A program made the translations under genes and the position numbers. From Chloranthus sessilifolius (taxonomy: Eukaryota; Streptophyta; Magnoliopsida; Chloranthales; Chloranthaceae), in contig CM037590.1 of assembly GCA_021018995.1 (NCBI GenBank), positions 83,298,097 through 83,362,096 of the forward strand: a stretch of 64,000 nucleotides of DNA, written 5' to 3'. Position 1 is the stretch's first letter. The number at the start of each line of letters is the position of its first letter. Of the stretch, positions 42,971 to 54,487 are shown one piece after another. The notes under the pieces are model-generated. The model saw only the letters and a program-made list of their open reading frames with translations. It did no database searches and had not been told where the DNA came from.

Positions 42971-44336
42971 TAATTGCTGAGATTGATAGGCTGCCTATCA
43001 ATGAATCTTTCCCTGATGAGCAACTTTTTGCTATTATTGTACACACTCCTTGGTTTGCAAACATAGTCAACTTTTTGGCTACTGGAAGAATTTCTCAACA
43101 TTGGAATAAAATGGATAAAGATCTTTTCTTCTCAAAGGTTAAACATTTCATCTGGGAAGATCCTTATCTGTTTAAGAGTTGTGCAGACCAAATAATAAGA
43201 AGATGTGTCCCTGACCAAGAATTTCATAGAATACTTTCTATGTGTCATGAACAGGCCTGTGGAGGTCATTTTAGTGGAAACAAAACTGCTGCAAAGGTTT
43301 TGCAGTGGGGATTTTATTGGCCTACACTTTTCAAAGATGCTTTACAGCACTGTAAGTCTTGCCGTAAAATCGTAAATTGGGCAAGATTTAAGAGAAACTC
43401 AATGCCTTCTGACCTATTTTGGTAGTTGAGTTGTTCGATGTTTGGGGGATAGACTTCATGGGTCCCTTTCCTCCTTCCAATGGGTATAATTTCATTTTAG
43501 TAGCTGTGGATTATGTATCCAAATGGATTGAAGCCACAACCACTAAAACCAATGACCACAAAGTGGTTCTTAAATTTCTAAAGGATCACATTTTTTCCAG
43601 GTTTGGTTTTCCCAGAGCTATTATCAGTGATGGGGGAAGCCATTTTTGTAATAAACATTTTGAAACTTTATTGAAAAAATACTCTGTGACTCATAGAGTA
43701 GCCACTCCATATCATCCACAAACCAGTGGACAAGTGGAGATTTCCAATAGAGAAATCAAACATATACTGGAAAAGACTGTGAAGAAGGACAGAAAGGATT
43801 GGTCCTTTAAGCTGAATGATGCATTGTGGGCATATAGGACAGCCTATAAAACCCCAATTGGCATGTCCCCATTTAGGTTGGTCTATGGCAAAGCATGCCA
43901 TTTACCAGTGGAATTGGAATATAAAGCCTTTTGGGCCATTAAAACATTGAACATGGATCTAACTACTGCTGGTAATCACAGGAAACTGCAACTTGCTGAG
44001 TTGGAGGAGCTTAGAATGGATGCATACACAAATTCAAGAGTTTACAAAGAGAAAGTCAAAGCTTTCCATGATAAAAATTTGTTCAGAAAAGAGTTCACAG
44101 CTGGCTCTAAGGTATGATTATTTAACTCAAAACTTAAGTTTTTTCCTGGAAAGCTGAGATCCAAATGGGAAGGGCCATATACTGTCATTCAGACAACTCC
44201 TTCTGGAGCTGTTGACATCTTAGATCCAAGTAATGGAAGAATCATGAAAGTAAATGGTCAGAGGCTCAAACCATGCATTGAAAATACCCAGGAGCCTGTG
44301 CTGCCCATCTACCATCAAGAGCCTCCCCAAATCTGA
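42971..44336 (+). pseudogene. integrase, element B
   Basis: The zinc finger has [14 protein letters not shown] and HCKSC (HHCC complete). A frameshift near 43420 precedes the core [16 protein letters not shown] (first Asp), [17 protein letters not shown] (second Asp) and [16 protein letters not shown] (Glu). Then [23 protein letters not shown] at 44115-44117, then the C-terminal part FFPGKLRSKWEGPYTV, IMKVNGQRLKPC and TGA at 44334-44336. The triad is complete, but in two frames. Confidence 0.93.
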
Positions 44337-45018
44337 TGGTATACAACTGTACAATATGCGTTTATTTCATAGTTTTTGCTTAGTTTCTTTTTCTCTGTTT
44401 TTGTTCATGTTTTGTCTCTTTTCGCATGGTTTAAATATGTGAAAAGTTAAGTCGCAAAGTACAAATTGTCTTTTTGCAAAGTTCAATTTACTTTTCGAAA
44501 AGAATCTGGATTGGTAACGAACTGCTCGAAAGCAAGGATTTTCTTTTCGAAAAAATGTTTCTGAAGCCTTTTTCTTTTCGAAAAGATGTTTCTGAAGCTA
44601 TTAGCTTTTCGAATGGTACTGATGCCATTCTCAGTTGTAAAAAGGTCTATTTTGGAACTTTTCGAAAACTTAAAAAGGACTTTGCGAAATTAACTCTGAG
44701 CATATTTAAACCCTTTCGAAGTAAGGGTTTCATATTCGAAAGCTTTCTAAGAACGACCTGTTCCACAGAAACCCTATTTCTTTCTTTCCTTGCGTGATTT
44801 GAGAATCTAGCCACACTTTTCTTCACCTTGGTTCAATCATTTAAGCTTTCAGAGAAGGATTTTAGCTTCTAGTCTGAGGGATTTCAACAAGCAAGCAACA
44901 CGTTCAATCAAAAAACCCTAGATCTCGGTATTTTTTTGCGCATTCTCTCTGTTTATCATTTGAAAATTTTGATTGTGTGTCAGCATCTGTTGTGGGCATT
45001 TTCATACATAAATTTAGA
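44337..45018 (+). promoter_or_regulatory. pol-ORF2 spacer of element B with TTTTCGAAAAG array
   Basis: At least eleven words between 44419 and 44745: TTTTCGCATGG, GTCGCAAAG, CTTTTCGAAAAG (44491-44502, perfect palindrome), CTCGAAAGC, CTTTTCGAAAAA, CTTTTCGAAAAG (44574-44585), GCTTTTCGAATG, CTTTTCGAAAAC, TTTGCGAAAT, CTTTCGAAG, ATTCGAAAG. They equal the words of this element's own LTR array and not those of element A. TATTTAAA at 44703-44710 is a candidate TATA box for ORF2. Confidence 0.75.
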
Positions 45019-47479
45019 ATGGGAAAAGCGAAATCATTGCCATGTTCCCAAAATCCTCTGCTAAGAAAGTTAGCAAACCTACCCCAAAAGGAAAAACCAA
45101 AACTTCAGCCAAAAGAAAACTTTCAATGGATAAAGCGGATAGGGTGGAGAAAGGGAAGAAAGTGAGACATGAGGAACCCATCCCTGCAGCTGCTAGTCCT
45201 GAGCCTGAGCTTCCTCCTCTGCCTATACATTTGGTACTGCCAAATCCATTTATTGAAGCTCAGAAGCTAATTCTCGTGATTGTGGAGGAAACTTTTTCAC
45301 AACAAACCGATTGTCTCCGCTATCTCTAAGATACATGAGAGATGCCTCACTAAGCAATATCCTTACCCTCTCGCCAAAAAATTTACCATGAATGGTGAAG
45401 TTATGGTACCAAAACCTGGTAAAAGTCACTGAAAGAGATGCTGATGTCCCTACCCTGGTTATCTTTATTGACAATTGCGATCTAACTGTCACATCTGAAG
45501 ACATAGGGAATGCTTTGGGGATACCCTTCCAATTTGATCCTTCTGGTCCATTGGTTGCACCAGAAGCAGCCTCCTTTAGAGAAATGGCTGCACATTTAAC
45601 CCAAGGAATTGTTGGACGGATACCCATCATGAGGAGAGACCTAGCCCCCCAATTTTTATTGATGGATTCCATTTTGAGGGGAAGTTTTTATGTCACCAGG
45701 CACAACCAAGAGAGGAGAACACCAATTCTAGAGGCTCTCTTTCATTTTTCTAAGGGGCAGTTTTTCAATGCCCCTATGTTAATTTTTGAAGCCATGGCTG
45801 ATATTAGTGCCAGGTTGAAAAAGGAGCAGAAACTAGCTGGACTCCCATTTGGTAGATTGATCACAGCCCTCCTCAGAGCTAAATTTGATATTGATGACCA
45901 GGAACCATTTGAAGTCATAGCCCCTCACAATTTTGGGAAAAAGGCTTGGACTACAGGCCAAGCCATGCTGAAAAGACTGAGAGAGGAAGGTGAACATGCA
46001 TGCACGCACTGCATAAAACCCGCCTGCAGCTCCCTTAGAACCAGTTTTGCCAAGTCCTGAGGTGACCAGCTCTTTAGCTGCACCAATTCTTGAAGCAGCT
46101 CTGCTAGACCCTGTGGTGACCAGCTCTTTAGCTGCACCCATTCTTGAAGAAACTATCCTTCCCATGGTGACCAGCTCTTTAGCTGCACCAATTCTTGAGG
46201 AAGTTGGCCTTTACCCTCCTCACCTAGTCCAGTCCCTGCCATTTCACCTATCCCAGCTGTCCCATCTCCCATACCCACCATTATCCCAATTGTAGATTCC
46301 CCTCTACACCAACCACTCCAACCATACTCACACCACCAATTTCTCCCACCAATGTCAAGTTTTATTGCCCAATCTCCCTGCACTCCTATGCTCCAAAGCC
46401 CTTCAAATTCACCTGCTCATTCAGCCCACACACCTGAAGTATCCCATACACCTGAACCTGAGCCTTTCACTACAGAGGCTTATTCCTCATTAATGGGATC
46501 TATTTTTGAAACCGTGGGGCTTGAACCTGTCCCTATACCTGACCCTCATCATTTCACTCACTTACCTACTTCTCCCTTTACAGCCATTTCACCCATTGCA
46601 CCTCCACCATCCACTTCTTGTACCCGCTCATGGACACCTCCCCACACCAATCCATTAACCAAATACTTGCCTACCTCCAATCCATCCAAGCCCAACTACA
46701 AATCAACACGAAAACCATCAGTGACCAATGACCTTCTCCAAACCTTAGCCTCCACATCCCACACAACTACCATTACCCTGTGCATTTCACTTGATGCCCA
46801 TGCTACCCAAACTGAACCAGAGGTAGTATTGGTTGATCTGCCCACCCCCACCACTATTATCCATGCTACCCAAACTGAACCTGAAGTACCTCTGGTTGAG
46901 TCCCCTTTACCACTCCTCACTTTCTTTGAGCAAGCCACTCAGACCGACCCTGAAGTCCTCCTTCTGGACACTTCTTCTCCCACTCCCACAGCTGGGATAC
47001 CTTTGGTCCCCTACCATTCCATTCCCCTTCCCAGATTTGCCACCCTCAGAAGAGCCATGGAAGAAAATCCATATATCTGTAGAGATGTTCTAAAGGGGTT
47101 AGCTGATTTACAAGCCTACATTAGAACCCCTTATGAAAACCAGATTCAGAAATTAGAGTTATTTATAAAATTTGAGAGAGAGAAAATGAAGGACTTGCTG
47201 GGTCAAACCTTTTAGATGGTTCGGAGTGAGCAGCACAAGGTGACCATGTTGCAAGCACAGCTTGACCAGGAAAAGCTGAAGACCACTAGACTTGGCAAGT
47301 ACATTAGCCTCACCAAAAAGATCAAATCAGAGGAATACACTGAGCTGCAAAACACAATCCAGGAGAAAGCTAAATCAAGTTCAAACTCCAATACTGATTC
47401 TAGTTCTGACTCTGACAGTGACTCCAGTTTTGAGCCCATTGAACCAACTTATGATACAGATTTTGACCCCAGTTATTAA
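45019..47479 (+). pseudogene. ORF2 (plant transposon protein), element B
   Basis: ATG 45019 (MGKAKSLP) then a shift into the frame with SAKKVSKPTPKGKTKTSAKR and KADRVEKGKKVRHEEP (basic, nuclear-signal-like). The central domain at 45392-46020 has WYQNLVKVTERD, FIDNCDLTVTSEDIGNALGI, RIPIMRRDLAPQFLLMDSIL, HNQERRTPILEALFHF and GRLITALLRAKFDID. Next come three tandem copies of VTSSLAAPILE (46061-46200) and a Pro-rich region with three ATQTEPEV repeats (46800-46960). A charged coiled-coil-like end crosses one TAG (47213) to SSDSDSDSSFEP and TAA at 47477. No membrane segment is seen. Same architecture as ORF2 of A; function unknown. Confidence 0.75.
46061..46200 (+). repeat. three tandem 48-51 base units in ORF2 of B
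   Basis: GTGACCAGCTCTTTAGCTGC followed by ACCAATTCTTGA occurs three times at about 50-base spacing, coding VTSSLAAPILE in one frame. Confidence 0.9.
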
Positions 47480-49239
47480 AGCACTTTGTACTTATCTGTG
47501 TTATGAGTTTGTCATATAAATTCTGGTTTTTCTTGTGAAATTACTGTGCATTTATGTCTGTCCTCTTGTCATCATGATTTTTTTTCTTACTTGTTTCTCT
47601 TCTTTGCTTTGGACCAGTGTCGACCCTGCTACCCTTTGGTTTGGGGGTGTGACAGAAATGTCAATAATCAATAATTGAGTTAACATCAGTACAGCTTATG
47701 ATCAGTGAAATTTTTGAAAATGAAGTACTTTCACACCTGCTGTTTTGAAAAAAAAAAAAATGAAGTTAAAAACTTTTTGAAATTAATTTCTAGTGTAATT
47801 CTAATACTTTCATGAAGTGAATGTCAGGAAATTTCCAAAAGAAAATTGATGTTTTAGTAAACCTAAAAAGAGGGAAAACAGTGATGATACACCTCAGGAA
47901 TTTGATAAAAAACCACACCCAGTGAGGTTTGGGCCTGAAATGTATTCTTTGGAGGTATGAATTGTCAATTTTTTCAGCTTTTGGGACTGATTTGAACCTG
48001 CTTACTTACACTAGAAGTTACACATATCCAAATTAAAATAATTTGACAGCACTCGTGATATTAAAGACATGATGTAAGGCCTCCTTTTGGACAGTTTGAA
48101 CCTTACAAAGCCCCACCTTTTGAAACTGCCCTTGATACACACCGTTTGAGCTTTACAAATCTAAGATTTCTTTGAAACCTCATCTAATAACCTCATCAAC
48201 TTCATTTAGCCTAACCCTCACTCTGAGAAGTCAGAAGATAAAGGGAAGGAAGCTGAAGAAAGGAGAATTGAGTAACAGTTTGACAACAACAGAAGAATAA
48301 AAATTGAAGACAATGATGTATCTGCAGAAGAAATGTGGCATTCCAGTCAATGCTAATTTGAAAAAAAAAATTAAAAAAAAAATGAGAAAAACAAAAAGAG
48401 AGAAGGCATTTCATTGGAAGCTTGAAAAAGAAAGAGAAAAAGATGGCCACATTGGCTCTGGAAATTCAAAGAAGAAGATGAAAATATGCTGAATTAAAGA
48501 AGGTTTGTGTATCACCTCCTGACCTTGACTGACTTCTCAATTTTGAACACCATTCCACCCCTTTATTCTTGAGAAATTTCTCCCATAAGCCACATTACAA
48601 CCCCAGTAAAGTCCTTACTGATCAATGATGGATTGAGTTGTCATATGGAGATAAGAATTTGTGTAATCTATGGTGAAAAGAGTAGTGAATTCTGAACTAA
48701 AAGCAATGCCTATGCTCATGCTTACAGTCCTATTTGAGGGTCAGAATCGCTTCTTGAGCCGTGTGAAATAGTACAACCTCTTACTTGCATGTTGAGTGAA
48801 ATCCTGAGAGTTGGGTTTGAAATCAACTCATTGGGGTAACATCAAAGCTGGATTCCTAAATAGAAGGCAAGCTGTTCATTAATTTTTCTTGTAAATAACC
48901 TTTGACATAAATTGACTGAGTGGTAACAAGAATTACAGCAGAATTTTAGTTTTGAACTGATGTTTTTCTTGAAAATCTTCTTACAACATGACTGATACAG
49001 GTGTGAATAAACAGATTGGATGAAAGTTCGCTGTAACAGAACTGCAGTGATCTTAACTGATTCATTGAAGAAGTTTGTGGGTACCTTCACTGAAAACCCT
49101 CAGGAGACTTCACTCCTCCACTAGGGATCACCTAGGGGTTTAAAAGGCTTGTTGCATATGCTAAATGCAATTGTGCTCCATACAAAAGTGGTTGTTTACT
49201 TTGTTTTTATTTTGTCTTTGCTCAGGGACTAGCAAAGCT
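47480..49239 (+). other. 3' non-coding region of element B
   Basis: No gene. It contains an internal polypurine-like copy TTGGTTTGGGGGTGTG (47636-47651), A-rich runs, phrases shared with A, and the 83-base identical block at 49070-49152. Confidence 0.75.
49070..49152 (+). other. 83-base block identical in elements B and A
   Basis: Counterpart of 25071-25153. It lies about 100 bases from the 3' LTR. Immediately outside it the two elements differ. Confidence 0.85.
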
Positions 49240-49253
49240 TAGGTTTGGGGGTG
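49240..49253 (+). other. polypurine tract of element B
   Basis: TAGGTTTGGGGGTG directly precedes TGTTGAG of the 3' LTR. Confidence 0.87.
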
Positions 49254-51112
49254 TGTTGAGAACTGGAAAATACCAATTTTCACCCCTTAACCTGAGTCTT
49301 GATAGACCTTTGAGAGAACTAAATAAGTGTTCTAAGTGCTTGTATTTCCGCTAACAATAAAGACAGGCTTAAGCATAAAAGCAGCTTAAAAGTGCCAAAA
49401 AGATGATAATCCATGTCGATCCAAAGGAAGAAAGAGAAGGGACAACCTCATTAGCTGTTAAAAGGTCTGAATGGAAGAGGCAAAGACCTGGTCTCAACCC
49501 AGAAAAGAAGTATGGAGCAATTCGAACAGAAAAATGCACTACAGAGTACTTTTTGCAAAGAACCTGAACTGTTCGCAAAGAACCTAAACTCTGCGAAAAG
49601 AACTAAAAACTCCCGGCTTAGCTTTCGAAGAGCACTTGAACTCTTCGAAGAGATGATTGACCTTTTCGAATAGAAGAAAACTCCATTCGAACAGAACCAG
49701 AACATTGCGAAAAGAGCTTCAGGAGTTACAACACCTTGTGAAAAGTCCCCTAAACTATGCGAAAAGGTATTCTGGAGTTTCCCAACTTTTGCAAGGGCAA
49801 TTCAGTAATCTTTTTCACGCGTCCCAATGCATTTAAAAACCTAGGGACATTCCAGAGGATTCTAAGCATGAAGCTTAAGGCATATTCCACATGGTGAGCA
49901 CCCCAGAGATGAAATAACTTGGCGGAACTTCTAGAACTCTAACAACTTTCAAAATGCATAATGTAATTGATGCTTTTTTCACCTGATTGGCTGAACCAGA
50001 TCGAGGAATTCTGATTGGCCGTAACAGATTCGATCTCGTTCGATTTCACCATTGGTCAATATGTATCCGAGTACTTCGATTGGTTGATACACATCCGAGT
50101 GGACTTAGGGAAAACTATAAATAGATAACCATTTGCCCAATTTGGGGTATCCAGATTTCATTCTTATTCCCCCATTTCCAAATCAGATAGTTTGTCTAAA
50201 ATCCCTGTAATAACCTCACTTTTACTTGCAATTGAGAGCTGTGAGATACTCCTGTAATTCAAAGGAGAGTTGTATTCAAGACTACAAATCTGAGAGCTGT
50301 TTAAGCTATGCTCTATAATTGTAATGGTGAATTTGAAAAGGTTACTGTAAACCGTACATTCTCAATTGGACTCATGTTAAGGGTTCCCTCTGATCTCCTT
50401 ATTGCATTAGACTCCTTTAGATTTACTATTTTTCATGCAATTTCCCTTAATTCATTAATCCTGTGAGAATTAGTGTTTGTAACCTAATCTCTCACGGCAT
50501 TTGTAGTGATGCTTCTTGTTCTAAATTAAGGATTTGGATTAAAAGACTATTGGATGGTCTATGGCCATTAAAGTGGACAGACCAATAGCCATAAGCCTAA
50601 ATCTAATCCTTGAGTTAGATTTATTTCTCTTACATCTGTGCTGGTAGCCGGATGAAGATTGATTCATCCCTCAGTTGAGCTGCAGTCTTTCTCATTGTAT
50701 TTCAAGGACCAAATAAAAGTTAGATATTACTTCTCCATTTTTTTATAAGTTTACCTCAAAATTCCCCCAACTCGGATCTGGATCATTTAGTTTAACTTTT
50801 ACTTTTATCATTTAGTTAATGTGACAAATTCAACCTCCCATCTTATGTGCTTTCTAGATAGGATAAGAGGCCAGATCTGGTAGCTCAGATCTGGAGGTTT
50901 ATCTTGCATTTTAGACAAATTCTTTGTGGACGATCTTTTACTCACTTACATTTAAAACTTGCTACAATTGGCCCTGATCTTGCAGGCTAATTCACTTCTC
51001 TCTGTGCTGATATTTCTTTACTCTTTTTAATGTTCTAGATTCATTATAACTTAGCAGTTGCAAACCTGTTTTTCAAAACACAAATAAATCAAGCACACTT
51101 AAAACAACAACA
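49254..51112 (+). mobile_element. 3' LTR of element B
   Basis: TGTTGAGAACTGG to ACAACAACA. Differs from the 5' LTR by scattered substitutions and small indels. Array, TATA box and leader hairpin are all retained. Confidence 0.94.
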
Positions 51113-51117
51113 AACTC
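51113..51117. repeat. target site duplication aactc, right of element B
   Basis: AACTC, one base different from GACTC at 36782-36786. Confidence 0.78.
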
Positions 51118-52205
51118 CTTTACTGAACCGTCAACCGGCCATCTCCAACAGCTATGGGTTGCCTAAGATCTAACTAGCTTGGTTTCCTAATTCTATTGGG
51201 AATCTACTCTAAGAAAATGGTGGTGGCCCGCTACACAGGGAAAAGAAACTTGAGCTTAGAAAAGGCCTGAGCTCGAGAGAGAGAGATCTCTATTGAAATT
51301 TGTGTTTTTTTTGGTGAGGTAAGGGGGTCTATTTTATAGGTAGCAGGGTAATTCCGCTCATGTGGGGATGTGTAGAATTGGTGAATTTCGTGCATGTGGG
51401 GACGAGCTTAATTAAATTTCGTGCAGTGGCATATGCGCTTGATTCAGTTCGAGTCAGCTTGTGAACCGGGCTTCCTTGTCCTAGTATACCTGGAGAACTA
51501 ATTCCACGTAGTGGAGTATGCACTCGATTCAATTCCACAAAATGGAGTATGCGTTTGATTATTAGTTTAGGCAGTCTAAGGAGTTAGAGGTTGGGCTCGA
51601 CTGGGAACCGATTTCGCGCCTCTAGTGGCACGTAGAATCTAATTCCGTGCAATGGGGTATGCGGGGGATTCAGGTCCCTAGGCGGTCTAGGGAGTTAGAG
51701 TCCCAGTCCAGTTTGGACTGATTTCACGTATATGGACATATGTGGAATCGATTTCGCGCAAGTGTGTCTGCGCAGGATCGGGGTCTTTGGGCGGTTTGGG
51801 GAAGTGGAATTCCAGTCCAATCTAAACCTATTCCACATGTATGAGCACACGTGGGATCAATTGCGCAGAAGTGTATCTGTGGAAAATTGGGAACTTCAGC
51901 GATGCACCAGAGTTTGTGCCTAGTCCTAATGGGACTAATTCCGCGCAAGTGTATCTGTGTGGAATCTAATTTTCCGTAAGTGTGTTTGCGCGAAATTGGG
52001 AACTTCCGGGCTTTAATAGGTTCAAGCAAAAGCTATTGTTTCAACCCGAGGTCTCGACCATATGCTATTGTTTCAGCAATGGTCCCCATATTAGGGTCGT
52101 AAAGTCTTTGGAGAAGGTCATTCCTTATCCAGAGATCGTTGGTAAGGTCAAAGGTTGACCGAATAGGATTGTATACTCCGAGAGGGAAATATTGGGGTGT
52201 CTACA
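51118..52205 (-). mobile_element. right (5') LTR of element C, right fragment (L2)
   Basis: Continues from 36786. TATA box on the minus strand at 51331-51338 (CCTATAAAATAG), palindrome array at 51345-51970, terminus TGTCTACA at 52205. It lacks about 470 bases present in the left LTR (join near 51231). Confidence 0.9.
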
Positions 52206-52312
52206 ATGTGTTGGGTAATTCTTTTCATGATCTTTGAGCTGTCTCGAACCATAGGCAATAACATTCTGGTTCTGGTTAAGCACACAGTCTAACCCAATAT
52301 GTGAAGCGTCAC
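52206..52312 (-). pseudogene. Tekay-like pol fragment: start of RNase H
   Basis: On the minus strand the frame reads [21 protein letters not shown], then [14 protein letters not shown], and is cut by element C exactly where the fragment ending at 8886 begins (DLELATV). On the other side it is cut at 52312 by the LTR of element D. The rest of this pol (RT, protease, gag) is not in the window. Confidence 0.92.
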
Positions 52313-52639
52313 TATTGGTAAGCACTTTTTCTGGGTTCCTTTCGGTCCCCGAAAGAAGTGGCCCAATTTGGTCCAAGTGGACACTGGCAAAAGCGGCAAA
52401 GTAATAAAAGGAAAATAAAAAGGTAAATTCTAGGGTGAGGATACCTGGTTCATTGCGATCGCTAGCTGCAGATATTTATTGACGCTGTAACACGTCACTG
52501 ATCACGCATTCCGGGGTAGAGATACGGGTTGTTCTCTTTACTGAAGGATTGGTCGGCCGATGTCAACAGAACTGGATTACCTTGAAGTTTAGTTAAGCTA
52601 GTTTTCCTACTTCCGCTCTAATTACTCTGCTTTTCCTAA

Positions 52640-52930
52640 TCCTACTGCAACTCCTTAAGTTTCCTAGTGTTAATAGGATTCTATTTAATTTAATTCTATT
52701 AAAAAGTCTATTTAATTTAGATGTCTTAATTCTATTAAGATTCTAAGTAATTAAGTCTCCTAATTTGATTAGGAGTCTAATCAATTTAGTTTCTTAGTCT
52801 AACTAAAAATTTAATTAAAATCCTAATTACAATGAAAATCTAATTAATATCCTAGTTCTACTAGGAATGTTATAATTCTATTAGCACTCTAATTAAAGTA
52901 AGTATACTAATTATACTGAAATTCTAAAGA
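52640..52930. repeat. AT-rich repeats, unit near CTAATTCTATTAGGA
   Basis: Many copies of TAATTxxATTAGxxTCTAAT in both orientations, giving short hairpins. Found only in L3 within this window. Confidence 0.75.
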
Positions 52931-53039
52931 AAAGGGGTTTGGGCCCGCTACGCTAAGGAGGATCGGCCCCATTCCTGAGTACCCTCCGTCAGCTCCCTTG
53001 GGCAAATCAGTTGGCTAAGAATTATTTTATAAATATTGA

Positions 53040-53560
53040 AGATTGAAGAAACTGAATTTGAATTTACGACTTATGGGTCTATGGATTGAAAATTAAGAAA
53101 TTTTAAGAATTAAATTAAAAATTAGGACTAAAATTCTAGAACTAAAATTTAAGAACTAGAACGTCAAAATTTACCTAAGAATTAGAACCTAAGATCTAAA
53201 ACTAGAGATTTAGAATTAAAATCAAAATTTTAAGACTGAATTTAAGAACCAAATTTAAGGGCTTGTTCCAGAAACTAAGAATTAGAACCGAAAAACTAGA
53301 AATTTAGATTTAAACCTAAGATCTAAGATCGAGAATTTAAGAACTAGAGGGCTAGAACCTAAATCTAGAATTAGAATTAAAAAAAAGGAACCGGTTGTAG
53401 AACCTGAGAACTAGAACCAGAGGAAAGAAGTAAAAGTTAAGAACTAAAAGGGAATTTAAGATCTAAAATTAAAAGCTTAAAAACCTAAGGTCTAGAACCT
53501 ATGATCTAGAGCTAAGAGCTAGAACTAAAGAAATTAAGAACTAGAAAGAAAATATACCTG
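53040..53560. repeat. AG-rich repeats, unit near AGAACTAGAACCTAAG
   Basis: Diverged relatives of the minisatellite at 9330-9660, in the corresponding part of the LTR. Confidence 0.75.
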
Positions 53561-53699
53561 AGGCCAAAGTTGCAGAGAGAGATCTCGAAATTCTAAGCTT
53601 GGAAGCAGGGAACTCAAAACTTGAGAATTGATGTGTTGGATATTCTGAATTGTCGAATTGATGTTTTTCAGGACGAGGTGGTGGGTCCTGTTTATAGGT

Positions 53700-54265
53700 A
53701 ATTGGCCAATTGCATGCCCTGTGGGGTTCGCTCAATTGGTCGGTGAATTTCAATTACGCGCCCTGTGGGGTGCGCTTAATTGAAATGCACACCTTTTAGC
53801 AGGCTCTTACTCACTTTGAGTCGGTGACTGACTCAGTGAGTGACTGGCTGAATGGCTCAGCCGGGTATCCCAATCCTAGTCTAACTAGACTAATTGCGTT
53901 CCTTGTTTAGTGCGCTCAATCAATTAAGTGGTTGAATGCATGCACTTAATAGGAGATTTCAGGCGGTCTAGGGAATTAGAAACCGGGTTGGCTTAGGAAC
54001 CAATTATGCATAGGTGGAGAGGTGCATAATCCTATTGTGCGCAGTAGATAGGGCGTGCAATCGCGTCTCAGGCAGTTTCTAGAAGGTTAGGCACTAGTCT
54101 AAATTGGACTAATTGCGTGCTGGTGATGTAGCGGGCAATATGGTTGCGCACACCTGTCAGGGCGCGTGATCAAGTCCAAAGGGGTTCAACAAGTGACTAA
54201 TTGCATGCCAGAAGTCAGGCATGCAATTGAATTATGCACTCTGTACAGGGCACATAATTCAGGAT
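53700..54265 (-). promoter_or_regulatory. palindrome array in LTR L3 (AATTGCGCGCC..GGCGCGCAATT type)
   Basis: About eight inverted units. The clearest are ATTGCATGCC..GGCATGCAAT at 54202-54228 and GAATTATGCACTC..AGGGCACATAATTC just after it. Others start near 53706, 53751, 53891, 54002, 54034 and 54111. The array lies directly 5' of the minus-strand TATA box. The same unit, including its CTCTxxxCAGGG centre, recurs before the PMD gene at 59526-59555. Confidence 0.75.
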
Positions 54266-54472
54266 CTACCGGGGTTTAGGTCGGGTTCGAGCCGCGGAGC
54301 TATTATTTCAGCCCGGGTCTCAACCATGTACTATTGTTTTAGTGCATGGTCCCCGAATTAGCGTTTTGAAGTCTCCAGAGAAGGTTAGTCATTTTCTGTA
54401 AATCGCAGACAAGGTCAAAGGTTGATCGAATAGGTTTGTATTCTCTAAGAGGGAAAAATGGGGGTGTCTATA

Positions 54473-54487
54473 GATGCCCCTCTTCGG
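54473..54487 (-). other. polypurine tract of element D
   Basis: The minus strand reads CCGAAGAGGGGCATC before the LTR start TATAGACACC. Confidence 0.78.

Larger units (their letters stand above)
36787..51112 (+). mobile_element. element B: Athila-type LTR retrotransposon, degenerate full-length
   Basis: 14.3 kb with LTRs at 36787-38658 and 49254-51112. It has the same gene order as element A and better kept frames: RT-RNase H-integrase zinc finger is open for 467 codons. It is inserted in the right LTR of C, in the opposite orientation to C and parallel to A. Frameshifts and stops break gag, protease, pol and ORF2. Confidence 0.94.
8887..52205 (-). mobile_element. element C: non-autonomous Tat-type LTR retrotransposon hosting A, B and a solo LTR
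   Basis: Outer boundaries are TGTTGG (8887) and TGTCTACA (52205), flanked by ATGTG on both sides. The left (3') LTR is 8887-10642 plus 27410-27429. The right (5') LTR is 36554-36786 plus 51118-52205. The interior, 27430-36553, reads on the minus strand: PBS-like site, Tat-type gag, a long Pro/Thr-rich repeat region, then a non-coding 3' region and polypurine tract. No protease, RT or integrase is recognisable, so mobility would have depended on proteins from another element. C is younger than the Tekay element and older than A and B, which sit in its LTRs. Confidence 0.88.
52313..54472 (-). mobile_element. left (3') LTR of element D (L3)
   Basis: TATTGGTAAGCAC (TG changed to TA) to GTGTCTATA. 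U5 side: repeats of TAATTCTATTAGGA type at 52640-52930 and AG-rich repeats at 53040-53560. TATA box on the minus strand at 53691-53696. U3: palindrome array 53700-54265, then the GCTATTATTTCAGCC phrases and terminus shared with L0-L2. Confidence 0.85.

Noticed and set aside
45392..46060. Envelope gene in the env position of Athila
   Set aside because: No signal peptide, membrane helix or cleavage site visible; the domain is shared with plant transposon proteins.
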